Source: Chrysogorgia sp. JL179-B06
Taxonomy: Eukaryota; Cnidaria; Anthozoa; Scleralcyonacea; Chrysogorgiidae
DNA length: 64,000 nucleotides
Assembly (NCBI GenBank): GCA_035772405.1
Contig: JAYKKM010000043.1
Span: forward strand, 2,150,001 to 2,214,000
Direction: 5' to 3'
Part shown: positions 20,148-28,736 of the stretch, one piece after another
How the letters are laid out: every line of letters starts with the position of its first letter
Position numbering within the stretch: the first letter of the stretch is position 1
The notes under the pieces: generated by a model
Seen by the model: only the letters and a program-made list of their open reading frames with translations
The model's database searches: none
What the model was told of the DNA's origin: nothing
Program-made: the position numbers and the translations under genes

Positions 20148-20161
20148 ATATAATATACCAT
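20148..20161. promoter_or_regulatory. Very short divergent start region
   Basis: Only 14 bp (ATATAATATACCAT-like) separate the ATG of the 492-residue gene (minus) and the first ATG of the penton-like gene (plus). The same A/T-rich box recurs before the second penton-like copy (about 21087-21101). Promoter elements must therefore lie inside the coding regions or act in both directions. Confidence 0.5.
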
Positions 20162-20878
20162 ATGTTATACATAATGCGAAAGTTGACAGTATTCATTGAA
20201 GGCGCGGAAAAAGTTGTGTCCTTTGACAACGCAATAATGGTCACGCATGATAACCCGTGCATTATGGTCAAGACAGCCACTGTGTTTTGGGACTACCATA
20301 ACATAACAAATGACGACAGCATTCAAGTCCTCGAGGAGGATGGCCCTGTGGGCGGCACTCTTAGAGAAATTAAAGTGGGTGAAGGGTACTTCAGCTTCGA
20401 TGCATTGGTCAAAGTTTTAAAACATGAGTCTGACAAGTACAAGACGAATCTTGAGATAGAGAAACTAGCGCCCACAGGCAAATGCAGGGTCAGGGCTGAT
20501 AACGCAATTTTCGTAGGATACACCCTTGGGCCTCTACTTGGTTTCAGGAAGGGTGGGATGATTTTCGCTCCAGCACCACAGTGGCACATCAGCCCAAACG
20601 AGGTCGATATGTACAGAGGTCTGAAGTACATAGAGATCTCATGTGACGTCGTTGAAACCGAGAGCAACGTAGGTATTGATGGGAAGCGTAGCAATGTGAT
20701 CACAACGTTGTCAATACCCACTGAACAGTCTTTGAAGGGGTCAGTGCAGCGTCATGTAGACATTGAGTCAAAGGTGGGTATTAAAAAAGGTGTTTACTCA
20801 AGTATGACGTTTCGCGTCAAACCAAATAATGGCGATCTCAAAATTGGTGCAGTGCTATTGGAATTGTATATTGTGTAG
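20162..20878 (+). CDS. Single-jelly-roll (penton-like) capsid protein candidate, copy 1
   Basis: The 238-residue protein (or 234 if the ATG at 20174 is used) is rich in beta-strands. It has an LLGF motif near the centre, a conserved CDVV strand and a short C-terminal strand LLELYIV. These are features I associate with minor capsid/penton proteins of Polintons. It has a tandem paralogue at 21102-21779. The first ~45 and last ~95 residues are nearly identical between the two, while the middle differs strongly. Both ATGs are conserved in the paralogue, so the start is unsettled. Confidence 0.68.
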   Translation: MLYIMRKLTVFIEGAEKVVSFDNAIMVTHDNPCIMVKTATVFWDYHNITNDDSIQVLEEDGPVGGTLREIKVGEGYFSFDALVKVLKHESDKYKTNLEIEKLAPTGKCRVRADNAIFVGYTLGPLLGFRKGGMIFAPAPQWHISPNEVDMYRGLKYIEISCDVVETESNVGIDGKRSNVITTLSIPTEQSLKGSVQRHVDIESKVGIKKGVYSSMTFRVKPNNGDLKIGAVLLELYIV

Positions 20879-21101
20879 CCACTTCCACATGTTTTTATCA
20901 TTTTTGAAGGTTGCGTCAGTTATGTCATTGTTTCTGAAATATATATGTCGACACTCATGATTTCACCATCTTGCGAAATATTTGGATAGAACTCGAATTT
21001 GCCTAAAGTGGTGTGAGGGTACTTTTTGACGTGCTCACCATCGCACGTTTGTAGTGCTTTCCATAGTAGTCATGAAGGACTTTCTGCATATAATATACCA
21101 T
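20879..21101 (-). pseudogene. Decayed duplicate of the 5' end of the 492-residue gene
   Basis: This gap between the two penton-like genes matches 19880-20161 (the start region of the minus-strand 492-residue gene) with many substitutions and deletions. For example, TTTGGATAGAACTCGAATTTG recurs. It marks a tandem duplication of a ~1-kb segment covering the penton-like gene and the head of its divergent neighbour. Confidence 0.85.
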
Positions 21102-21779
21102 ATGTTATACATAATGCGAAAGTTGACGGTATTCATTGAAGGCGCAGAAAAAGTTGTGTCCTTTGACAACGCGATGATGATCGTGAGTGATAACCCATAC
21201 ATTATGGTTAAGACAGCTACTGTGTTTTGGGACTACGACAACGTACTGGCAAACACAATCGACTTCGAGTCCAATGGTGGTTCCTTACGGTTCTCGATAC
21301 CTCAAGGACACTATGACTTCAACGCGTTGGTGTCCCGTATGAAACATACCCTAAAATTTGAGATAGAAAGACTCCCATTCTCAGGTAAGTGTAGAATCAA
21401 GGCTAGTCTCCCGTTTCGATTGCTGGAGGTCGGGCCTCTTCTCGGCTTTGCAGAGGGTACGTCGATCCCAAAGGGTGACGCGTGGCATGTCAGCCCAAAC
21501 GAGGTTGACATGTATAGAGGTTTGAGGTATGTAGAAGTTTCGTGTGACATTGTTGACTCTGAGAGCAACGTGGGTGTTGATGGGAAGCGTAGCAATGTGA
21601 TCACAACGTTGCCGATACCCACCGAACAGTCTTTGAAGGGGTCAGTACAACGTCATGTGGACATCGAGTCCAAGGTGGGTATTAAAAAAGGTGTTTACTC
21701 AAGTATGACGTTTCGTGCCAAACCAAACAACGGTGATCTTAAAATTGGTGCGGTGTTATTGGAACTGTATATTGTGTGA
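21102..21779 (+). CDS. Single-jelly-roll (penton-like) capsid protein candidate, copy 2
   Basis: This is a paralogue of the gene at 20162. The open frame extends upstream to 21054, but those 16 codons lie in the decayed duplicate of the neighbouring gene, so the ATG conserved with copy 1 is preferred. Termini are nearly identical to copy 1. The middle (roughly residues 50-130) is only distantly similar, although the LLGF and SPNEVDMYRGL motifs are kept. It is followed 5 bp later by the integrase ATG. Likely both proteins occupy capsid vertices, or one has taken on a different surface role. Confidence 0.68.
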   Translation: MLYIMRKLTVFIEGAEKVVSFDNAMMIVSDNPYIMVKTATVFWDYDNVLANTIDFESNGGSLRFSIPQGHYDFNALVSRMKHTLKFEIERLPFSGKCRIKASLPFRLLEVGPLLGFAEGTSIPKGDAWHVSPNEVDMYRGLRYVEVSCDIVDSESNVGVDGKRSNVITTLPIPTEQSLKGSVQRHVDIESKVGIKKGVYSSMTFRAKPNNGDLKIGAVLLELYIV

Positions 21780-21784
21780 ATTAT

Positions 21785-22888
21785 ATGGAGCTTGGTGTGG
21801 AAACAGAGCAAGGGTTGAGAGACATTTATTATAATCCCAAGACAGGGTTCAGTGGTGCAGAGAGGTTGTATCAAAGTGCATTGGGAGGCGGATTGAAAGT
21901 AACTAGAAAAACAGTGAAAGAATGGTTGACAGCGCAGGACACCTACACTAGGTACAAACCTATTGTGAGAAGGCATAAGTTCCGCGCTACCTTTGTTGGA
22001 TTTCTTGGTGAAGAGCTCCAAATGGACTTAGTGGACATGAGCAAGTACTCAAAACAGAATGGAGGGTATTATTGGATATTGACAGGCATTGAAATATTGA
22101 GTAGATATGCTTTTGGAATTGCAGTTTACAGAAAAGACACTAAGAACATGACTAAGGCTGTTGGAAAATTGTTGAGCGACTTTAAAGATCGGTTTGGAGC
22201 CATGCCTAAGTTAGCGCAATTTGACGACGGACTTGAGTTCTACAATGTTGGTGTGAAAAGTTTACTGAAAGAACATGGTGTTGAATATTTCAGCACTAAG
22301 AGTGATAAAAAGGCCGCTGTTGTTGAGCGTTTTAATAGAAGCCTGAAGAGCATTATGTGGAAGTACTTTTACACCCGTGGGACACACAAATGGATTGACG
22401 CTTTGGATCAATTTGTGAGCAATTACAATAGCAATGTGAACCGCAGTATTATGATGAAGCCGAAGGATGTCAATAAGTCAAACGAAGGCGAAGTGTGGAC
22501 CACTTTGTTTGGTCATCAATTTGCAGACAACCCGTTGCCAAAGTTTAGAGTTGGCGAATCAGTGAGAATTAGTAAGTACAAGAGTGTGTTCACAAAGGGT
22601 TATGAAGCCAACTTCACTGAGGAGCTGTTTAAAGTGGTAAAGGTTATTCGTGGTGATCCGAATGTGTATGAAATTGAGGACATAAGTGGTGAACAGATTA
22701 TTGGTAAATTTTACGAACAGGAATTATCGCTGGTTAATAAGAAACATGGCGACGATGTATACAGAGTTGAAAAGGTGTTGAAAAGAAAGAAAGTCAGAGG
22801 GAAGAAGATGGCGCTGGTCAAATGGTTGGGTTATGAAAGCAAACATAACTCATGGATACCAGAAAGCGACATTCAAAATGTGAGCTAA
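21785..22888 (+). CDS. INT: Polinton integrase (rve DDE core plus chromodomain)
   Basis: The enzyme of about 367 residues catalyses insertion of the linear element with a 6-bp duplication. The DDE triad fits D in LQMDLVDMS (about residue 80), D in LAQFDDGLEFYN (about 147) and E in AAVVERFNRS (about 182). The last ~55 residues form a chromodomain (YRVEKVLKRKK, then VKWLGYESKHNSWIPE), which may direct insertion to marked chromatin. The open frame starts at a GTG at 21776 overlapping the previous stop; the first ATG is at 21785. The frame is intact and all three catalytic residues are present. Confidence 0.95.
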   Translation: MELGVETEQGLRDIYYNPKTGFSGAERLYQSALGGGLKVTRKTVKEWLTAQDTYTRYKPIVRRHKFRATFVGFLGEELQMDLVDMSKYSKQNGGYYWILTGIEILSRYAFGIAVYRKDTKNMTKAVGKLLSDFKDRFGAMPKLAQFDDGLEFYNVGVKSLLKEHGVEYFSTKSDKKAAVVERFNRSLKSIMWKYFYTRGTHKWIDALDQFVSNYNSNVNRSIMMKPKDVNKSNEGEVWTTLFGHQFADNPLPKFRVGESVRISKYKSVFTKGYEANFTEELFKVVKVIRGDPNVYEIEDISGEQIIGKFYEQELSLVNKKHGDDVYRVEKVLKRKKVRGKKMALVKWLGYESKHNSWIPESDIQNVS

Positions 22889-22894
22889 TGTAAT

Positions 22895-23635
22895 ATGGAT
22901 AAAGGTGAGGAAGGTTCTGACAAGATCGAGATGGAGGACTTCGATAGACTTGATAGGTACACCGATGAGCAATTAGAAAATACGCTCGCCGATATCGAAG
23001 ATTTTGTTGGAGGCATGTACGGTAAGTACACTGGAGACAACATGCCGGAAAATGTTCGTGTTAATTACGACGACTCTCAAGACCATGTGAAAAAGATAAG
23101 AGGTGAGCTAGCTAGAAGGCGAGGTGGGCAAAGAGAGACGTCATTTGTTGACACTGGCGATGGTAAGACGGTGACAATAAGGGGAACCAACACAGAAGTC
23201 CCAGCGGTAGAGTTTGTTGAACAGGGGTCATATGGTGACGTCGATGACGTAAGTTTCAGTATAGCTTTTGAAGAGGAGGAGGAAATTAAGAGAAGACTGG
23301 GTGAGCTAAAAGCGTCCAACAAAGAGCTATCGGAAAACAACGTGAAAAGAGTTAAGCTAATAAATAAGAAAATACGTGAGTTGTATAAAAAAAAACTCGG
23401 TCGTGATGACACGTCAAGGGAAATAGTCAACAGGTCGCAGGTTGCGGACTCAGGGGCCATTCTTTTCAAACCGATAAACAAAGATGGTGAATATGGAAGT
23501 CCTAAACTAATTCTAAAACTTGGGAATAAAGGTTTGGTCTACAGTAAAGACGCTCGTAGTAAAAATGCGATTGAGCAGTTCAAAAAGTTAGTTAGTCAAA
23601 TCCCTGAGAAACAACAGTCGCCACAACAGAAGTGA
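22895..23635 (+). CDS. Coiled-coil protein, probable N-terminal part of a frame-broken gene
   Basis: This 246-residue product is highly charged with a Lys/Glu-rich helical stretch (about residues 125-165). It starts 6 bp after the integrase stop. It ends at 23635, overlapping a second frame that stays open to 24294 but has no ATG for about 150 codons. In related elements as I remember them, such N-terminal charged parts and a C-terminal membrane part sit in one protein, so these two frames probably represent one gene with a one-base frame change between 23608 and 23635. Alternatively the two products are made separately, with a non-AUG start at the GTG overlapping the stop. Confidence 0.7.
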   Translation: MDKGEEGSDKIEMEDFDRLDRYTDEQLENTLADIEDFVGGMYGKYTGDNMPENVRVNYDDSQDHVKKIRGELARRRGGQRETSFVDTGDGKTVTIRGTNTEVPAVEFVEQGSYGDVDDVSFSIAFEEEEEIKRRLGELKASNKELSENNVKRVKLINKKIRELYKKKLGRDDTSREIVNRSQVADSGAILFKPINKDGEYGSPKLILKLGNKGLVYSKDARSKNAIEQFKKLVSQIPEKQQSPQQK

Positions 23636-24294
23636 TCCCAGACGACCTCCCAGTAATCGAGACAAGAGTGGGCTATGCCGACATACCTGGTCTATCACCA
23701 GACGAGAACCGTGAGCTGAGTGGTGTGGTTAATCCAAGCGATAGCGTGTTGCGTGAATCGAGAATAGGTGATGATGGTACGCTGCAAATACAAGCGGACC
23801 ACTTTCAAGAAGTGATAAATAGAACGTCAGACGAACTAGATGGTGAAGACAATGAAAGCGTTATCTTTGAGTTGAGAGAGCGTGTTGTTGGGCTTGAAGA
23901 AGCTCGAGACAGAACTATTGAGCAGCGAGAAATAGAGGAAGTTAGAGAGCAACAAGAAGTCGACATTGACAGGTTTCAGAGATTCAAGGAATGGGCTAAA
24001 GAGAATGTGGTTGGGTTGAGTGCCGTAGCAATTTCAGTGGCTGGAATTATAACAACAATTATTATCGCTGGGAGGTCTAATGTTATGAAAGGCGCTATGG
24101 CTACAAAGTCATTCGCACAGGCTGTTAAGAATGCAATCATGAAGATGGGTCCATGGGCTGTTGGGTTGGCTAATTTAGTTTACAATGTGTTGACGTTGGG
24201 TGCAAAGGGTCTCGCATGGTTGGCCCAAAATCTGTGGGTACTTGCGGTGGTACTTACGTGGTTCGCTTATGATTACTACAAGCTAAAACGGTAG
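23608..24294 (+). CDS. Membrane-protein part of the same frame-broken gene (no ATG start)
   Basis: The frame is open from 23608 (just after a TGA at 23605-23607) to 24294. The first available start is a GTG at 23632 and the first ATG comes only near residue 150. The product has an acidic helical region, a coiled coil (about residues 70-115), a transmembrane segment beginning near VVGLSAVAISVAG, an amphipathic basic stretch and a second hydrophobic segment at the C-terminus. It is 22 bp upstream of the major capsid gene. The lack of ATG points to a frameshift relative to 22895-23635. I see no classical XXXYYYZ slippery site in the overlap, so a mutation or assembly indel is more likely than programmed frameshifting. 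Confidence 0.65.
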   Translation, partial: ETTVATTEVIPDDLPVIETRVGYADIPGLSPDENRELSGVVNPSDSVLRESRIGDDGTLQIQADHFQEVINRTSDELDGEDNESVIFELRERVVGLEEARDRTIEQREIEEVREQQEVDIDRFQRFKEWAKENVVGLSAVAISVAGIITTIIIAGRSNVMKGAMATKSFAQAVKNAIMKMGPWAVGLANLVYNVLTLGAKGLAWLAQNLWVLAVVLTWFAYDYYKLKR

Positions 24295-24316
24295 TGATAA
24301 AACATATGTAAAGTAT

Positions 24317-25555
24317 ATGAACGTCACGTCAGCAGAGTTGAGCCCCGGTTTTAGACGAGCAACCATGGGTGTCATAAGAGGGGCGAGAACACAGCATGTG
24401 ATCACGTTGAACCCTAATAAGGTTAGCCCTGGCGAGGAACTTTACATTGATATACCGAAGCTTAAGGTTAGTAGCTGTTTGGTGCCTGGATCGTTGGGTT
24501 TAGTGTTCGACTTTAAGAACGCGAATGACAAAAGTTGGTTCTTGAATAATGTAAGCAAGTTGCTTTGTGAGAAACTTGTTGTGAAACTAGCTGGGGAAAC
24601 TGTGTATGACAACAATGGGGAAAATTACACTGGTGTCTATCGCGACCTTTGGGAAAGTGTTACTGCGCGAGACCAAATGGTCGACTATGGTGTTGGCTCT
24701 GAAAACTTGAGAAAGCTAATTTCTAAGGACGACAGTGGCGCGACAAGTGGAAACGTCACTAAAGTTAGTGACGCGTTAATGTTTGGTGTGATTGGGACGA
24801 AACAGCGGATTAAGCTTGGTAAAATCATGAATGACCACGGGTTGTACGCCCCTTTTAGCATGAATAATAACTTGCAGTATGTGATCACACTTCCGAAGGC
24901 TACAGACATCATGGTGGCGCAATCCAATGAAAGTGTAGGTGGGTACACTCTGGAGAACCTCGAGCTTGAGTATGAAACGATCGATAACCAGGAGCTCTCT
25001 GATGAGATAACGTCGGGTTACGCAAGTGGTCGTAGTTTGTCATATGAGCACGTTACGTTGATGAAAACCACCGAATGGGACAAAGGCACGACCATTGTGA
25101 ATGAAAACATTAATCTACCAAGAAAAAGCATGAAGGCAATTGTGTTGCTATTCACGAATAAGGTGCGAGCAGACAGCGAGGAGTTTCTTTACCCAAATAT
25201 CGAGAGTGTTAGAGTCACAATTGAAGGTGTACCAAATAGTGTGTACTCACAAGGCATTCCGAAGTCGAAGTTCTATGCGGAAGCGAAACGATTGTTTGGG
25301 TTGAGTGAAGAACACGCTCAGTTCATGACCATGCAGAAGTTCTATAAAGATGGTTTTGCGTTGGTCATCGACTTGAGGAGCGTCCAAGATAATTACAACG
25401 TCGCCACTGGCAAGAAAATCGTAAACACACAATCCGGCGTGCTTCTTGAAATCACTAAGAAAGCAACGACTACAAATGTTATGTGTAGGGTGTTTGTGAT
25501 GAGTGATGGGTTGGTCAACTTCATGAACAATGGGTTGCAGTCAATTCAGTATTAA
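24317..25555 (+). CDS. MCP: Major capsid protein candidate (double jelly-roll)
   Basis: This 412-residue, beta-rich protein has an N-terminal part of the style NPNKVSPGEELYIDIPKL, then LVPGSLGLVF, then a LVVKLAGETVYDNNG strand pair and a YRDLW helix. This pattern is typical of Polinton and adintovirus major capsid proteins with the double jelly-roll fold, which build the pseudo-T icosahedral shell. It is shorter than many Polinton capsid proteins. It is followed 15 bp later by the packaging ATPase, the usual capsid-packaging neighbourhood. The assignment rests on motif pattern and context. Confidence 0.8.
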   Translation: MNVTSAELSPGFRRATMGVIRGARTQHVITLNPNKVSPGEELYIDIPKLKVSSCLVPGSLGLVFDFKNANDKSWFLNNVSKLLCEKLVVKLAGETVYDNNGENYTGVYRDLWESVTARDQMVDYGVGSENLRKLISKDDSGATSGNVTKVSDALMFGVIGTKQRIKLGKIMNDHGLYAPFSMNNNLQYVITLPKATDIMVAQSNESVGGYTLENLELEYETIDNQELSDEITSGYASGRSLSYEHVTLMKTTEWDKGTTIVNENINLPRKSMKAIVLLFTNKVRADSEEFLYPNIESVRVTIEGVPNSVYSQGIPKSKFYAEAKRLFGLSEEHAQFMTMQKFYKDGFALVIDLRSVQDNYNVATGKKIVNTQSGVLLEITKKATTTNVMCRVFVMSDGLVNFMNNGLQSIQY

Positions 25556-25570
25556 ATCAAGCGTAATTTA

Positions 25571-26170
25571 ATGGAAACTCCGTTTAATGCGCTAATTGTT
25601 GGTATGACAGCTTGTGGTAAGACGCGTTATTTGCTGGAAACATTAGAATCCGAGTATTGTAACAAATTTGACTACATTGTGTTGATTTGCCCCACTTTCG
25701 AGTGGAATAAAGCGTATCAAGATTGGAAATATGTGCGCGACCCCGACGTGTTAGCGATAGACTGCGCGCAAGATAGTGTCGACGCTGTTCTTAAGTGTGT
25801 AACAAACGTTTTTAAAGGTACTAACACTCTGATTGTGTTGGACGACTGTGCGAGTGGGCAGGACGTCAAGAATAGGACTAGTCAATTGGTCAACTTGGCT
25901 TTTAGTGCGCGACATTTTATGTTGAGCGTTATTGTCATCACACAACAACTGACGTCGATCGCAAAACCGTATAGAGAGAACATTAGTAAGCTCGTTTGCT
26001 TTTACTGTCCGAGTAAGAGTGATATGAAGGTTGTTATTGATGATTACCTTGGAAACATTAGCAAAGAGGAAGCGTCGGCGATTGTGACCGCATTAAAAAA
26101 TAATAAGTACGCTAGACTCGAAATCTCACTGCGCTACCCATACAGTCATGAAGTTGTTATTCCGCAATAA
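25571..26170 (+). CDS. ATP: A32-like genome packaging ATPase (FtsK/HerA type)
   Basis: The 199-residue ATPase would pump element DNA into procapsids. Walker A is VGMTACGKT (about residues 9-17), Walker B is TLIVLDDC (about 94-101) and a sensor-like SVIVITQQL strand follows at about 121-129. Size and motif order fit the small A32-type packaging ATPases of Polintons and virophages. It lies directly after the capsid gene and 3 bp before the next gene. The frame is intact. Confidence 0.92.
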   Translation: METPFNALIVGMTACGKTRYLLETLESEYCNKFDYIVLICPTFEWNKAYQDWKYVRDPDVLAIDCAQDSVDAVLKCVTNVFKGTNTLIVLDDCASGQDVKNRTSQLVNLAFSARHFMLSVIVITQQLTSIAKPYRENISKLVCFYCPSKSDMKVVIDDYLGNISKEEASAIVTALKNNKYARLEISLRYPYSHEVVIPQ

Positions 26171-26173
26171 AAT

Positions 26174-26692
26174 ATGGGTACAAGTAATAGCGCGATGGTA
26201 AAACGCAAAAGTGAAGAAAATCCTACGATTGAGGAGTTAGTTGAGGATACTCAAGCCGCTAGTGCCTCGACTGTGGAAGACGACATTGACGTTAGGAGAG
26301 CTGAACTTATTAGACTGTCTGGCGATGGTGTGGTGAGCCAGTCTGAAGCATACATTAAAAAAGCGTCCGCAAAGGTTATCGATAAGATATGGCACCAATA
26401 TGAGTTGAAGAGAATGGAAATAGCGAACGCTTTTCTCACCGACTTGTTAATCAGCAAATTCGCTAGCTTACTGGATGGGTTGAACGCTATTGAAAATCCT
26501 GACGAACTAAATGACGAGTTGCAGAAAGACCCGCTATTAAAGAAAGACGTTGAGAGCATTGTCGCGGTTGTGACACCGTACGTGCCTTTCTTGGGCTTGT
26601 TGTCGGGAGGAATCACAACGTCGAAATACGTGTACGACCACCATTTCAGAAGTGAGGTGACAAACACTGAAAATAGTGAGCGGGTGGACTAA
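26174..26692 (+). CDS. Putative N-myristoylated virion protein (172 aa)
   Basis: The start MGTSNS fits the myristoylation rule (Gly2, Ser6). A Glu/Asp-rich N-terminal third, a helical middle (about residues 60-115) and one hydrophobic stretch near VVTPYVPFLGLLSGGITT (about 134-151) follow. It starts 3 bp after the packaging ATPase. The family is not recognised. A lipid-modified, membrane-interacting capsid or core protein is an inference. Confidence 0.72.
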   Translation: MGTSNSAMVKRKSEENPTIEELVEDTQAASASTVEDDIDVRRAELIRLSGDGVVSQSEAYIKKASAKVIDKIWHQYELKRMEIANAFLTDLLISKFASLLDGLNAIENPDELNDELQKDPLLKKDVESIVAVVTPYVPFLGLLSGGITTSKYVYDHHFRSEVTNTENSERVD

Positions 26693-26778
26693 TTTGCATG
26701 CTAGCAGGTGGTCTCATAACAAACACGTGAGCCCATTCACACAACGGTTTTTTATTCACGATATTTATAGTGTACGAT

Positions 26779-27141
26779 TTAACGAGTACGCTCAAAGTTA
26801 GACAGTCTTAGCATGGTGGTGATGGGCCTCACCCCTTCTTCAAACATCGCGATTCTTCTCTCGTGGTCAGCTATCTCCACCTCGCACGACAGCAGGTGGT
26901 TGTACGTGGTGTGTTGCTAACAACAACATTCCATTGCGAATAGCAACCACAACTTTTTGAAAAAAATATTTTAAAACGAAAATATTTTTTCAAAGTGAAA
27001 ATATTTTTTAAAAGTGAAAACATTTTTTAAAAGTGAAAACATTTTTTTGAAAAGTTGTGATTGCTATTCGCAATGGAATGTTGTTGTTAGCAACATCAAC
27101 AGGTGACCTTGATTCGTATAGCAGGTAGAGCACTCTCGCAT
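26779..27141 (-). pseudogene. Small Polinton gene interrupted by a palindromic MITE
   Basis: On the minus strand an ATG at 27141 opens a frame with CSTC-like cysteines that runs into the MITE at 26913-27094. A frame beyond the MITE, containing HLLSCEVEIADHERRIA and ending in TAA at 26779, continues as a charged helical protein. Without the insertion it would be about 60 residues. It would be the only minus-strand gene of the rightmost part of the element, convergent with the 172-residue gene. Confidence 0.55.
26913..27094. repeat. Palindromic MITE inside the Polinton right end
   Basis: GTTGCTAACAACAACATTCC and its inverted copy at the other end enclose about 140 bp, including four imperfect copies of an AAAGTGAAAACATTTTTT unit. 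It is a near-perfect snap-back element. I could not settle a target duplication. Confidence 0.85.
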
Positions 27142-27195
27142 ATGAAATCTATTTAACACTACCACTAAACTCTAGTGGCTCTCTCGCTGAAATTT

Positions 27196-27743
27196 ATTAA
27201 ACATCGTCACTAGAATCATAATCTAGTGGCTTTTTTTCGCGCGTGAATTGAGACAATGGTAGAGCGCGTCGGTTGAAATGACACTCTCTATTTTTTAATA
27301 TGTGGGAGTGAGCTCGTACCACATTTTATTTTTTTAACACGCGAAAATGTTGAAATGACACTTTCTATTTTTTCCTAAATATAATTTGACATAAATTTGT
27401 GAGAATTTTGAAACGACGCTCTCTTTTTTTTTAAATATGGCTGAAATGGTGCCAAATTTAGCGAGAGTCGCGATTTAGTATAAATTTGGTATTGTCTCGC
27501 TAGTCTCGCATGTGTTTGACATCAATTTAGTAGAAAACGTGTGAGAGGTGTCTAGATTGACGAACGATCGCTGTAGTAGTATAGCAAGTAGGGCTGCGAG
27601 CTTATTCGATGTTAATCGTAAATATAAATACCAAAACATCACCAAATTTGTCGAGTCGCGACTTGGCAAAATTTGGTGATGTTTTGGTATTTATATTCAC
27701 GGTTGAGGTCGATTGAGCTCGCAGCCCTACTTGCTATACTACT
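27196..27743. repeat. Polinton right terminal inverted repeat
   Basis: Inverted match to 802-1347, ending GCTATACTACT at 27743, followed by the TACAAA duplication. The outer 170 bp (27574-27743) repeats the terminal palindrome found at the left end. Confidence 0.92.
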
Positions 27744-27814
27744 TACAAATCTTCTTAGAATGTTCCAATTACTATAAATATGTAAAGATCCCACAAGTGA
27801 TATAGGCACTTTAA
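27744..27814. repeat. TACAAA duplication and right remainder of the TTAA MITE
   Basis: TACAAA at 27744-27749 duplicates 796-801. The 61 bp that follow mirror 532-597, and TTAA lies at 27811-27814, closing the MITE that the Polinton entered. Confidence 0.85.
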
Positions 27815-28009
27815 TAAATGTCCGAGATTAGAAACTGCACAATACCTGGTTTGGTTTGATTTTCTTAATGTTACTGCAAAAGATGTAATCAAACAGTGTA
27901 TTCTATCAGCTTGCGGGAAATCGATTAGATCCGCTAGTATATACCGTAAACGTCCAAAAATAAGCTCCCCCGAAAATAAGTCCCTATGAAAATAAGCTCC
28001 ACACATCTT

Positions 28010-28416
28010 ATTGAGTGGAGACTCATGAAAGTATATCATATGTTGGAGGAACTTCAACCAAATAATTCATTTACTTCTTTTGTTTGTGGTATCAACATGT
28101 CCGACAAACAAACCTTTGTATTCTAGCTGCGTCTCAAGGGATCGACTGCATACTATCATAGCTTTAAAAGCCATTTATACTAGCGAGTTTTGGTACGAAT
28201 TTTCTCCTCCTGGTGCATACGATCGAGTGGATTCACTTACAAAACTATTGGATCGTTTGTGTAAAGCTATGGTGGTTTGCAGTCGATCCCTTGAGACGCA
28301 GAACACAAAGGTTTGTTTGTCGGACATGTTGATACCACAAACAAAAGAAGTAAATGAATTATTTGGTTGAAGTTCCTCCAACAATATGATATACTTTCAT
28401 GAGTCATCCACTCAAT
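28010..28416. repeat. Palindromic MITE
   Basis: The outer arms ATTGAGTGG and CCACTCAAT enclose inverted copies of ACTCATGAAAGTATATCAT and then of GGAGGAACTTCAACCAAATA. A related fragment with the arm AGTTCCACCAACAATGG lies at about 60030-60190. Confidence 0.8.
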
Positions 28417-28736
28417 TGCATGCCCTGTGATGAGCAAAATCGTACCAAAACTCGCCAGTGTAAATGGGCCGTCAATAATAAGCAACTCCCCAAATATAAG
28501 TCTATGTTCTTATGGTCTTGGGAAAGGGTTGAGGGAGCTCTCGAGTCTTGGTTGGCGCTAGTGATGGTGCAGGTTATCCTCAGTCTTTCTTAGATTACCA
28601 ATAACCAGCAATTGTCAAATGCTAGAAAAATTCGTTGTTGGGATGCCGGCCATCTTTCAATATCGAGGATTGAGAAGAGAAACGACGACGATTGTTGATT
28701 TCGTTTCATTTTTGAACGCAAACATAAAATGGGCGT

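Larger units (their letters stand above)
802..27743. mobile_element. Polinton/Maverick element (with a nested CACTA-like insertion)
   Basis: The element is bounded by ~547-bp terminal inverted repeats that begin with AG, the typical Polinton terminus. It is flanked by a perfect 6-bp target duplication TACAAA (796-801 and 27744-27749), the duplication length expected for Polintons. It encodes protein-primed DNA polymerase B, chromodomain integrase, packaging ATPase, a capsid protein candidate and virion-like accessory genes. Total length is 26.9 kb, of which 8.2 kb (6697-14925) is a later transposon insertion, so the original length was ~18.7 kb. Most genes have long intact frames. Visible damage is a frame break near 23605-23635, a MITE in a small gene at 26779-27141, and a decayed duplicate at 20879-21101. 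Confidence 0.95.

Noticed and set aside
532..27810. Taking AGTGCCTAT...ATAGGCACT as the Polinton ends
   Set aside because: These are the split halves of a TTAA MITE. The 6-bp TACAAA duplication sets the borders at 802 and 27743.
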